The notes beneath the pieces were generated by a model. The model ran no database searches, had not been told where the DNA came from, and saw nothing but the letters and a program-made list of their open reading frames with translations. Position numbers and translations under genes: made by a program. A DNA stretch of 32,471 nucleotides from positions 1-32,471 of the forward strand of contig CAVAUD010000009.1 of assembly GCA_963591565.1 (NCBI GenBank). The letters are read 5' to 3'. The stretch comes from Paratractidigestivibacter sp963591565 (GTDB lineage Bacteria > Actinomycetota > Coriobacteriia > Coriobacteriales > Atopobiaceae). Numbering within the stretch: the first letter of the stretch is position 1; each line of letters begins with the position of its first letter. This document shows, piece by piece, positions 17,035 to 23,984 of the stretch.

Positions 17035-18333
17035 ATGGCCTCATCAAGATTCAAACCGTTTTCCACGGCCCCCGTCCCGGAGAGGGCAATCCTCGTTGGT
17101 GTTGACCTCGGCAACTCCCGTTGGTCCTGTGATGACTCCCTGGCCGAGCTCGAGCGTCTGGCCCAGACCGACGGCGCCGAGGTCGTCTGTGTCGTGAAGC
17201 AGCGGCTTGACTCGCCGGTGCCTAAGACGTTCATCGGCAAGGGCAAGGTCGAGGAAGTTTGTTCGCTGGTGCGCAACCTTGACGCCGATGTTGTCATCTT
17301 CGACGACGAGCTCTCGCCCTCGCAGCAGGCAAACCTTGAGAAGGCCTTTGGGGACCCCGTGAAGGTCATCGACCGTACTGCCCTTATCCTCGACATCTTT
17401 GGCGTTCACGCCAAAACGCACGAGGGTAGGCTCCAAGTTCAGCTGGCGCAGCTGCAGTATGTGCTGCCGCGCTTGCGCGGTATGTGGTCTCACCTTGTGG
17501 GCGAGCAGACCCGCGGAGGCATCGGCAGCCGTTTTGGCCAGGGCGAGAGCCAGCTTGAGGTCGATAGGCGTCTGATTCGCGACCGCATCTCCACCTTGCG
17601 TCGCGAGCTCGCTAATCTCGAGAAGCGCCGTGAGGTGCAGAGCAAAGCCCGTTGGGACTCTGGGGTCTATCGAGTTTCGCTCGTTGGCTACACTAATGCC
17701 GGCAAATCGAGTATTTTGAACCGTCTTTGCGGTGCCGATGTCTACGCCAAAGACGAGCTCTTTGCGACTCTTGACCCCACGACCAGGTCTTTGGTCCTCG
17801 AGGAGGGTCGCAAGATCACCCTTACCGATACCGTCGGCTTTATCCAGAAGCTTCCTACGACGCTCGTCGAGTCCTTTAAATCGACCTTGGCCGAGGCGCG
17901 CGCAGCCGACCTGCTCCTACTTGTCGCCGACGCAAGCGACGCACATTTTGCCGACCAGATCCACGAGGTCAAAGAGATTCTCAAGGAGATCGAGGCCGAC
18001 AAGGTCAAGTGCGTGACCGTCCTTAACAAGTGTGATCTCTTGGACGCCGAGGAGCTACAGGGGCTGAGGTCCACGTACCCTCAGGCCGTCTTTGTCTCTG
18101 CCCTCGAGGACACGGGCATGAGGGGCCTTCTCTACCGTATCGCCGAGGAGGCCTCACAAGGCGAGAAGACCATGACGGCCCTTATCCCGTACGAGAAAGG
18201 CTTGCTTCTCAAGATGGCCCACGAGCGTTGTCAGGTCGTTCGAGAGCAGTACCAGGACGGAGGTCTTCTCATTACCGTTAAGGCCTCCGAGCGCATGAGG
18301 GCCACCTTGAAGCCCTATGAGGTCGAGGTTTAG
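17035..18333 (+). CDS. hflX: Ribosome-associated GTPase HflX
   Basis: HflX is a GTPase that binds 50S subunits and can split stalled or hibernating ribosomes. The HflX-specific N-terminal domain runs to about residue 180 (FIGKGKVEEV near 66-75, then RGGIGSRFGQGES near 160-172), with a coiled helical linker to about 206. The G domain has G1 GYTNAGKSS at 218-226, G3 DTVGF at 265-269 and G4 NKCD near 335. The 432-residue length is normal. The ATG has a distant AAGGGG (17016-17021). Its last four bases overlap the end of the convergent acyltransferase-like gene on the other strand, leaving no room for a separate terminator. Confidence 0.95.
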   Translation: MASSRFKPFSTAPVPERAILVGVDLGNSRWSCDDSLAELERLAQTDGAEVVCVVKQRLDSPVPKTFIGKGKVEEVCSLVRNLDADVVIFDDELSPSQQANLEKAFGDPVKVIDRTALILDIFGVHAKTHEGRLQVQLAQLQYVLPRLRGMWSHLVGEQTRGGIGSRFGQGESQLEVDRRLIRDRISTLRRELANLEKRREVQSKARWDSGVYRVSLVGYTNAGKSSILNRLCGADVYAKDELFATLDPTTRSLVLEEGRKITLTDTVGFIQKLPTTLVESFKSTLAEARAADLLLLVADASDAHFADQIHEVKEILKEIEADKVKCVTVLNKCDLLDAEELQGLRSTYPQAVFVSALEDTGMRGLLYRIAEEASQGEKTMTALIPYEKGLLLKMAHERCQVVREQYQDGGLLITVKASERMRATLKPYEVEV

Positions 18334-19106
18334 GCCAAAAGTTTCGAGACTCCCATCGCAGCCGCCAGTAAAACCGGTTGGTGCACGACGTAAATCGCGA
18401 GCGCATGTCTTCCGCAGAAGTTCAGGACCGGCACGTCCAGGCGTTTAAACCATTTAGGGCAACCTTTGCTCTTAATCCAGTGGCCTAGGATGGTTCCCAC
18501 AAGATACAGAAGAGAATAGGGGAGAGGCGGGTAATAGTCCCCCGAGCTAAAGGTGGGCCCGGGTAACCCGAGCCACGACAACCACTCGGTCGAGTACAGC
18601 GACTCGGGCACGCGTGCCGTAAGTCCGCCAAGCCCAATGACCCTTGTCTGCAGATGCAGCGTCGCCAGAAAGCAAACCAACAAGACCAAGGCAGCTAGCA
18701 GGCCTTTTGGTTTGAGGCCGGCTTTCTCAAGGAGCGCATACAAAAGCGTCGAGAACCCCATGCAATAGATGATGCCAAACGAGATGGGCACATCCACCTT
18801 GGCCACGTAGGTGACTATGAAGATCGCCAACGCGACACCCGAGTACTGCAATCCGCGCTTGAGGTTGTTTCTTGAATAGGCGCACATACAGCCAGCCAGG
18901 AGCAGAAAAACCCATGAGATAGAGGCTCTCCAGATGTCCTCGAACGGCGGCTTGAACCACGGCAGCGAGACCCCGTAGAGCTCTACCAGGTCGTAGCAAA
19001 AATGGAACAACGCCATTGATATAACCGAGAAGCCCCTGATCGCGTCATAACCCTCGATGCGCCTGGAACCCTCTGTACTCTGGTTGTTTTGCGTTTGCAG
19101 ACCCAC
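18330..19106 (-). CDS. Membrane protein of the DUF1624/HGSNAT_cat acyltransferase type
   Basis: The 258-residue protein begins with a short polar segment, then RIEGYDAIRGFSVISMALFHFCYDL, the signature region of the heparan-alpha-glucosaminide N-acetyltransferase catalytic family (DUF1624). Seven or so hydrophobic segments follow. The likely role is acyl transfer to a cell-envelope glycan or other carbohydrate across the membrane; the substrate cannot be told. The GTG start at 19106 is preceded by AGAGGG on the minus strand and lies 10 bases after the lexA stop, so it is probably transcribed from the lexA promoter. Its end overlaps the hflX stop by four bases tail to tail. Confidence 0.78.
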   Translation of the reverse strand: MGLQTQNNQSTEGSRRIEGYDAIRGFSVISMALFHFCYDLVELYGVSLPWFKPPFEDIWRASISWVFLLLAGCMCAYSRNNLKRGLQYSGVALAIFIVTYVAKVDVPISFGIIYCMGFSTLLYALLEKAGLKPKGLLAALVLLVCFLATLHLQTRVIGLGGLTARVPESLYSTEWLSWLGLPGPTFSSGDYYPPLPYSLLYLVGTILGHWIKSKGCPKWFKRLDVPVLNFCGRHALAIYVVHQPVLLAAAMGVSKLLA

Positions 19107-19116
19107 GCTAAGCCCT

Positions 19117-19770
19117 CTAAGACATGGACCTGATCAGGGCCGTTACCTTGCCCAGGATGGTTGGATTGTCTGCGTAGATCGGTCCCATGGTGTCGTTCTC
19201 GGGTTGAAGGCGGATGCGGTCCTTCTCCCTATAGAAGGTCTTGACCGTCGCAGAATCGTCGATGAGGGCCACGACGATCTCTCCGTCGTGGGCATCGGAC
19301 TGCTCTTTGACAACGATGTAATCTCCGTCGAAGATGCCGGCATTGACCATCGACTCGCCGCGAACACGCAGGATAAACGAGCTGGCATCGCCCACGATGC
19401 TGGTGGGGAGCGTCAGGCTCTCCTCGACGTTTTGCTCGGCGAGAATGGGCATACCGGCGGCGACGCGGCCGACAAGCGGCAACGTGATGATATTGTCGTT
19501 GACGTTTTGCGTGACGGAGGCGGTGGGGACGCTCGCGTCATCCTCGCTCTTCTTGCTCATGACCTCGATGGTACGGGGCTTTTTGGAATCGCGCTTAATA
19601 AGACCCAGCTCCTCGAGCGATTTCAAGTGCATGTGAACCGTGGAAGGGGAGGCCAGGCCCACTGCCGTTCCAATCTCTCTCACCGAGGGGGGATAGCCGT
19701 GCTCCGCGGAATATGAGCAGATGTAATCGTAGATTGCCGCCTGTCTTTTGCCGAGCTTGTTCTTAGCCAT
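19117..19770 (-). CDS. lexA: SOS repressor LexA
   Basis: LexA represses DNA-damage genes and cleaves itself when RecA filaments form. The 217-residue protein has an N-terminal winged helix (about 1-70; REIGTAVGLASPSTVHMHLK) and a C-terminal S24 peptidase domain. The cleavage site is A105-G106 (GRVAAGMP), the nucleophile S140 (RGESM), and the general base K177 (ATVKTF), so all catalytic residues are present. The ATG at 19770 follows GGAGGGG on the minus strand; an upstream in-frame extension of 16 residues has no family support. GAAC-type half-sites lie in the divergent region and imply autoregulation. It is followed by a membrane acyltransferase-like gene and divergent from the LysM gene. Confidence 0.97.
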   Translation of the reverse strand: MAKNKLGKRQAAIYDYICSYSAEHGYPPSVREIGTAVGLASPSTVHMHLKSLEELGLIKRDSKKPRTIEVMSKKSEDDASVPTASVTQNVNDNIITLPLVGRVAAGMPILAEQNVEESLTLPTSIVGDASSFILRVRGESMVNAGIFDGDYIVVKEQSDAHDGEIVVALIDDSATVKTFYREKDRIRLQPENDTMGPIYADNPTILGKVTALIRSMS

Positions 19771-19812
19771 GGCCCCTCCATCACGATGCTGCCCAACAGT
19801 TACTAAAAAATA

Positions 19813-19824
19813 GAACAAATGTGC
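19813..19824. promoter_or_regulatory. LexA-box-like site proximal to lexA
   Basis: GAACAAATGTGC matches GAAC-N4-GTTC with one mismatch. It lies 43 bases upstream of the lexA ATG, in position to repress lexA on the minus strand. No clear -35/-10 pair for lexA was found. Confidence 0.5.
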
Positions 19825-19833
19825 GCGTATCTC

Positions 19834-19861
19834 TTGACACGAACGACTGTACGTTCATAAT
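19834..19861 (+). promoter_or_regulatory. Promoter of the LysM gene with LexA half-sites in the spacer
   Basis: TTGACA (19834-19839) and CATAAT (19856-19861) are spaced 16 bases, the best sigma-70-type promoter in the window. The spacer contains GAAC (19841-19844) and GTTC (19853-19856). Two overlapping near-boxes can be read, GAAC-N4-GTAC (19841-19852) and GACT-N4-GTTC (19845-19856), each departing from the consensus in one half-site. LexA control of this promoter is inferred. Confidence 0.75.
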
Positions 19862-19952
19862 AGCGTACAAGCGTTTGGTTTGCTAGACCTAATTTTGTCC
19901 GGTTCGCCATTTATAAATAGACCCGTCAACACACAGACGAAGGGTTGAGAGC

Positions 19953-20387
19953 ATGGCTATCAAAAATCAAAACGTGTCCTACCTCTGCGACGGCACCTCC
20001 GCGCTTGCGCCGAGCTATCCCACGTTCACGCTCATCGAGGGTGGCAAGTCCCAGGCCGCAAATACCGTTGCGCCAGAACCCGCCATATCGTCTGCGCTCT
20101 CTTATAGGGCCGCTGTGGTCGTCGTGCTGCTTGCGCTTTGTGCCTTTGGTTTCTGCGCGTTGCGCGATCTCCAAATCACGGCCGGCGTTACCGGTGCGCT
20201 GGATTCTGCCGAGACGACCATTGTCACGGTTCGCGACGGAGACACCCTCTGGGGCTTGGCGAGCGAGCACGCGGTCTCGGGTGTTTCAACAAAAGACCTG
20301 GTCAAGTGGATTGAAAACGAGAACAACCTCACTAGCGCACATATTATTTCGGGCCAAGAGCTGACGGTGCCGGTGTCTGGGGAATAG
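19953..20387 (+). CDS. Membrane-anchored LysM protein, probable SOS cell-division inhibitor
   Basis: The 144-residue protein has a cytoplasmic N-terminus of about 50 residues, one membrane helix at about 52-70 (AAVVVVLLALCAFGFCAL) and an outside LysM domain at about 89-140 (VTVRDGDTLWGLA ... ISGQELTVPV). LysM binds peptidoglycan. The layout and the place divergent from lexA match Bacillus YneA and mycobacterial Rv2719c (ChiZ), SOS-induced suppressors of cell division; in mycobacteria nrdR is the next gene, as here. The promoter has LexA half-sites. Compared with YneA, the cytoplasmic N-terminal part is longer. The ATG at 19953 has only a weak AAGGG/GAGAG ribosome-binding site. Function is inferred from architecture and context; sequence similarity outside TM and LysM is not obvious. 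Confidence 0.82.
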   Translation: MAIKNQNVSYLCDGTSALAPSYPTFTLIEGGKSQAANTVAPEPAISSALSYRAAVVVVLLALCAFGFCALRDLQITAGVTGALDSAETTIVTVRDGDTLWGLASEHAVSGVSTKDLVKWIENENNLTSAHIISGQELTVPVSGE

Positions 20388-20392
20388 CGCTC

Positions 20393-20408
20393 ACACGACG
20401 ATTCGTGT
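20393..20408. promoter_or_regulatory. ACAC-GTGT palindrome before nrdR
   Basis: The 16-base palindrome ACACGACGATTCGTGT lies 39 bases before the nrdR ATG. It matches the outer ACAC...GTGT and the inner A/T positions of the NrdR box consensus (10 of 16 by my alignment). A single copy is seen, whereas NrdR boxes usually occur in pairs. It could equally be a weak hairpin between the LysM gene and nrdR. Confidence 0.4.
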
Positions 20409-20447
20409 TATTGTTTCTAGGAGCATGCAAGCTTTCTAGGAGGTCAA

Positions 20448-20900
20448 ATGCGCTGTCCCAAATGCGGCTGTGAAGAATCCAAGGTTGTCGACTCCCGCTC
20501 TTCAGAAAGCAACGACGCCATCAGGAGGCGCCGTGAGTGCACGAGCTGCGGCTTTAGGTATACCACGTACGAGCGTTGCGAAGAAATGCCTCTTCTTGTG
20601 GTCAAGAAGGACGGCCGTAAAGAGACCTTCGACCGTCAAAAGCTCATGAGGGGGCTTATTACCGCGACGGTCAAGAGAAACGTGCCTGTCGCCTCCTTGA
20701 ACGATCTCATCAGCTCCATCGAGTCCGAGCTTCGTGATGGCGGCACTACCGAGATTTCCTCTCAGGACCTCGGCAGCATGGTCTTGAAGCGCCTTTTGGA
20801 GCTCGATAAGGTCGCCTATATTCGCTTTGCGTCTGTCTACCGTGATTTCAAAGACGTCGATGAGTTCAGCGAAGAGCTAAGGAGCCTCATTCATGAGTGA
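20448..20900 (+). CDS. nrdR: Transcriptional repressor NrdR
   Basis: NrdR represses ribonucleotide reductase operons in response to ATP/dATP. The zinc ribbon has C3, C6, C31 and C34, with the RRRREC-TSCGFRYTTYER DNA-binding block. The ATP-cone follows from about residue 46 (LVVKKDGRKETFDRQKLMRGL). The 150-residue length is standard. AGGAGG at 20437-20442 sets the ATG; a second similar AGGAG lies about 16 bases further up. The 3' end overlaps dut by eight bases. Its target ribonucleotide reductase genes are not in this window. Confidence 0.97.
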   Translation: MRCPKCGCEESKVVDSRSSESNDAIRRRRECTSCGFRYTTYERCEEMPLLVVKKDGRKETFDRQKLMRGLITATVKRNVPVASLNDLISSIESELRDGGTTEISSQDLGSMVLKRLLELDKVAYIRFASVYRDFKDVDEFSEELRSLIHE

Positions 20901-21342
20901 CGATAAGCTGGTTTTGCCCATCAAGAGGCTCGATAAGAGCGTCGAGCTGCCGAGCTACGCCTACGAAGGCGACGCCGGCCTGGATTTGCGCTCTGCCGAG
21001 ACCGTCGATCTCGCGCCCTTCGAGCGCAGGCTCGTCAGCACCGGCCTTGCGATCGCGATCCCTGATGGTTACGCGGGCTTTGTGCAACCTCGTAGCGGCC
21101 TTGCCCTCAAAAAGGGTCTCTCCATGGCCAACACCCCTGGTCTCATCGACGCGCATTACCGTGGTGAGCTCAAGGTTTGCGCCATTAACCTTGACCCTAA
21201 AGAAACCATTCACATCGAAAGGGGTGAGAGGATCGCTCAGCTCGTTATCCAGAAGGTTCCCGTCGTGACCCTTCAAGAAGTCGAGGAGCTTTCCCAGACC
21301 GACAGAGGCGATGGCGGTTTTGGCTCGAGCGGCGTTCAATAA
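20893..21342 (+). CDS. dut: dUTP diphosphatase
   Basis: Dut hydrolyses dUTP to dUMP and pyrophosphate, keeping uracil out of DNA and feeding dTMP synthesis. All five trimeric dUTPase motifs are visible: DAGLDLR (27-33), PRSGL (66-70), GLIDAHYRGE (83-92, with catalytic Asp86), RGERIAQLV (110-118) and RGDGGFGSS (138-146). The 149-residue length is normal. AAGGAG at 20879-20884 sets the ATG inside the nrdR 3' end (eight-base overlap). trxB begins one base after the stop. The trio nrdR-dut-trxB ties together dNTP supply and thiol reduction. Confidence 0.97.
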   Translation: MSDDKLVLPIKRLDKSVELPSYAYEGDAGLDLRSAETVDLAPFERRLVSTGLAIAIPDGYAGFVQPRSGLALKKGLSMANTPGLIDAHYRGELKVCAINLDPKETIHIERGERIAQLVIQKVPVVTLQEVEELSQTDRGDGGFGSSGVQ

Positions 21343-21343
21343 G

Positions 21344-22291
21344 ATGCATCCCGAAGTGATAATTGTAGGAGCGGGCCCGGCTGGGCTCGCTTCTGCCATT
21401 TATGCGAGAAGAAATCTCTTGTCGACCCTGGTTATCGAACGCGAGACCCATGGCGGCCAGATGATGCTCACGAACCTCATTGACAACTACCCCGGTGCTT
21501 ATAACGTTGCGGGCTACGAGCTTGCCGATAACATGCGCAACCAGGCTGAGGATTTAGGCGCAGAATTTAAGTTATCGCAGGTAAACAGTATAACGAAGAC
21601 TCCCAACGGTTGGTTTGAGGTCGAATGTGGCTCCAAGACTTTCACTGCCGATTCGGTCATCTTTGCCGGCGGCGCCTCTGCTAAGCGGGCAGGTTTCGAA
21701 GGAGAAGAAGACTTTCTCGGCAAAGGCGTTTCCTATTGCGCCACATGCGATGGTATGTTCTATAAAAACAAACGAGTGTTCGTAATTGGGGGAGGGAACA
21801 GCGCCGCAGAGGAAGCCCTGTATCTTTCCAAAATTGCCCGCGAAGTCAAGTTAATCGTCAGAAAAGACCAGCTCAGAGCTGCAAAGGCCCTTGTGGACGC
21901 GCTTGAATCCAACCCCAAGGTCGAAATACTGCGCCAGCATGTTCTAAAACGTGTCGACGGCGAGAATTTCGTCACTAGGGTTGTTCTGGAGAATCTGGCC
22001 TCCGGAGAATCCGTTCAGTTTGATACGGCTGAGGAACCGATGGGAATTTTCGTTAGCGTTGGTCGCACACCGAACTCTGGGTTGATTAAATACCTTGCAG
22101 ACATAGATTCCGCCGGATACGTCATTACGGACGAAGACATGCGTACGAGGACTCCAGGACTGTTCGTGGCGGGCGATTGTCGTCAGAAGAGCCTGCGTCA
22201 AATTGTGACGGCCGCTGCAGACGGCGCCATAGCAGCGACCTCGGCCATTGGTTATCTCAATGAACTCAAGTCGCTATCCCATCTGCTATAA
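21344..22291 (+). CDS. trxB: Thioredoxin reductase
   Basis: TrxB is a flavoprotein that passes electrons from NADPH to thioredoxin, which in turn reduces ribonucleotide reductase. The FAD motif GAGPAG is at 9-14, the redox-active CATC at 132-135, the NADPH motif GGGNSA at 149-154, and the second FAD block GLFVAGDCRQKSLRQ near the C-terminus. The protein has 315 residues. The ATG at 21344 fits the family start (MHPEVIIVGAG); an in-frame ATG at 21311 inside dut would add 11 unrelated residues. There is no good Shine-Dalgarno sequence, so coupling to dut is likely. Base composition is lower in G+C than in neighbours: lines 21541, 21781 and 22081 total 86 G+C in 180. Confidence 0.94.
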   Translation: MHPEVIIVGAGPAGLASAIYARRNLLSTLVIERETHGGQMMLTNLIDNYPGAYNVAGYELADNMRNQAEDLGAEFKLSQVNSITKTPNGWFEVECGSKTFTADSVIFAGGASAKRAGFEGEEDFLGKGVSYCATCDGMFYKNKRVFVIGGGNSAAEEALYLSKIAREVKLIVRKDQLRAAKALVDALESNPKVEILRQHVLKRVDGENFVTRVVLENLASGESVQFDTAEEPMGIFVSVGRTPNSGLIKYLADIDSAGYVITDEDMRTRTPGLFVAGDCRQKSLRQIVTAAADGAIAATSAIGYLNELKSLSHLL

Positions 22292-22332
22292 AACGCTGAT
22301 AATATATCTTATGTAAAGTAGCGAAGATATCG

Positions 22333-22367
22333 AAAAGCCCGCGGGGCCATTCGCCTTCCCGCGGGCT
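22333..22367 (-). terminator. Intrinsic terminator after the ClC gene
   Basis: AGCCCGCGGG (22336-22345) and CCCGCGGGCT (22358-22367) form a perfect 10-bp stem with a 12-base loop. Read on the minus strand the stem is followed by TTTT, so it ends the ClC transcript. On the plus strand, after trxB, no T-run follows, though the hairpin could still act weakly there. Confidence 0.82.
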
Positions 22368-22376
22368 AACGAGTCG

Positions 22377-23978
22377 TTACTCCCCTGAAAAACGCTGCGT
22401 CTCGACTTTGGACGCGCTCATGAGATTGAGCTTGAGCTGAGCGTCATCCTCGGTATCGGTGTTCATGATCATCACGAGCGAATCCAAGGCCATGAGCCTC
22501 GTTTCTCCGCACGGAACGATTTCGACGCCGGCGCGCTCGATCATGACGATGCGAACCTGATCGGGCCACGGGACATCCTGCACGAGCATCCCCTCGAGCT
22601 TCGAGCCGGTTCCAACGTAAATCGTGTGGATGACCTTCTCCCCAAGCTCTCCGTTGATTGAGGGATCGTCTGGCGTGATGTGCAGGAGATTCGCCAAGAG
22701 ATGCTCATAGAACGGGTCGACCCTAAGGAGGTTCGCCACAACGTACGAGAGAATCGCCACGATCGACACGGACAATAGCGCATCAAGCGAGCCCGTCAGC
22801 TCGAATACCAGCACGACGGCCGTCACCGGGGCGCGCACAACCGCGGCGAAAAGCCCTGCGATGCCGAGCGCGATGAAGTTGGGGTAAAAAGACGCGGGCA
22901 CCTCGAACAGATCGCCGACGCACAGCGCGTAAAGCGCCCCGATGCAGGACCCCATCACAACCAACGGGAACAACGTTCCGCCCGGCGCACCGGAGCCAAA
23001 GCTGATGGCCGTGAACAGATACTTACCAAGCAGTAACCCGGCTACCAGCGCAATCGTCACGTCCTTCTCGCCGAGCAAGGTCTCGATGATCGCGTCGCCG
23101 CCGCACATGAGCTTAGGCAACGTAAAGGCCATCACGCCCGCGAGCGCAAAGGGAATAGCCAGCTTGAGATAGGGGCCTCCCCTACCGATGCGCCCATAGA
23201 GCGACTGCAGCCAGAACATGCCTACATTGTGAAGCGCCCCTAAGACGCCGCAGAGAAGCCCGAGGAACGCGACGAAGGCGTAGTCGATGCGCGGCAGGTC
23301 GGCAACGAAAACAAGGCTCAGGACCGGCTGGATTCCTAAAACCTGGCTCACCAGGAAGTCCGAGACGATCGTCGACGTCATGACCGAGATGATCAAAGGC
23401 GCGGTGAACTCCTTGTGTATCTCCTCGATGGCAAACAAAACGCCGGTCAGAGGCGCGTGGAAGGCTGCGGACATGCCTGCTGCGGCCCCGCAGGTCACCA
23501 GTAGCCGTTCCTCTCCCCTCTTGCGGCCCAGGGCCTTGGAGACGGCCTTGCCGGACATGCCGCCCAGCTGGACGCTCGGGCCCTCGCGGCCAAGCGAAAG
23601 GCCTCCGAGCGCGCACAGCGTCCCCTCGATGAACTTCGCGAACATGACGCGGTGCCAGGGCATGTCCATCTTGCCCGCAACCTCTGCGTCTACCTGCGGG
23701 ATTCCAGAACCCGACGTTGCGGGCTCCCACAACATGAGCTTACAAACCACGCAGAGCAGCACGGCGAGAAACGCGAACCATGCCAGCATGGGCAGTGGCT
23801 TTCCGGCGATTGCGCTGGTGACGGCGCGCAAGGTCTTCTCGGCGCCAGATAACGAGAGTCGATACAGCGTGATGACCGCGCCTGCGGCCAGACCTACTAA
23901 GGCACCCTCCCCGACCAGGTTTACCTGGAACCGGCGGGAAAGGTGCCTAGAAACGATATTATCTGTGCGTTTGCGCAT
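22377..23978 (-). CDS. ClC-type chloride channel/H+-Cl- antiporter with RCK_C domain
   Basis: The 533-residue membrane protein carries the ClC selectivity signatures GSGIP (90-94), GREGP (130-134, with gating Glu132) and GAPGGTLFP. The second Glu of AIEEIH (Glu186) corresponds to the internal proton glutamate of E. coli ClcA, so H+/Cl- exchange is more likely than a pure channel. The Ser in GSGIP argues against a fluoride-specific ClC-F. About 450 residues of transmembrane core are followed by a C-terminal TrkA-C/RCK_C-type domain (from about 470), suggesting ligand control. The ATG at 23978 lies six bases after the NlpC/P60 stop but has only a distant GGAGG. The transcript ends at the hairpin 22333-22367. 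Confidence 0.92.
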   Translation of the reverse strand: MRKRTDNIVSRHLSRRFQVNLVGEGALVGLAAGAVITLYRLSLSGAEKTLRAVTSAIAGKPLPMLAWFAFLAVLLCVVCKLMLWEPATSGSGIPQVDAEVAGKMDMPWHRVMFAKFIEGTLCALGGLSLGREGPSVQLGGMSGKAVSKALGRKRGEERLLVTCGAAAGMSAAFHAPLTGVLFAIEEIHKEFTAPLIISVMTSTIVSDFLVSQVLGIQPVLSLVFVADLPRIDYAFVAFLGLLCGVLGALHNVGMFWLQSLYGRIGRGGPYLKLAIPFALAGVMAFTLPKLMCGGDAIIETLLGEKDVTIALVAGLLLGKYLFTAISFGSGAPGGTLFPLVVMGSCIGALYALCVGDLFEVPASFYPNFIALGIAGLFAAVVRAPVTAVVLVFELTGSLDALLSVSIVAILSYVVANLLRVDPFYEHLLANLLHITPDDPSINGELGEKVIHTIYVGTGSKLEGMLVQDVPWPDQVRIVMIERAGVEIVPCGETRLMALDSLVMIMNTDTEDDAQLKLNLMSASKVETQRFSGE

Positions 23979-23984
23979 GACGGA

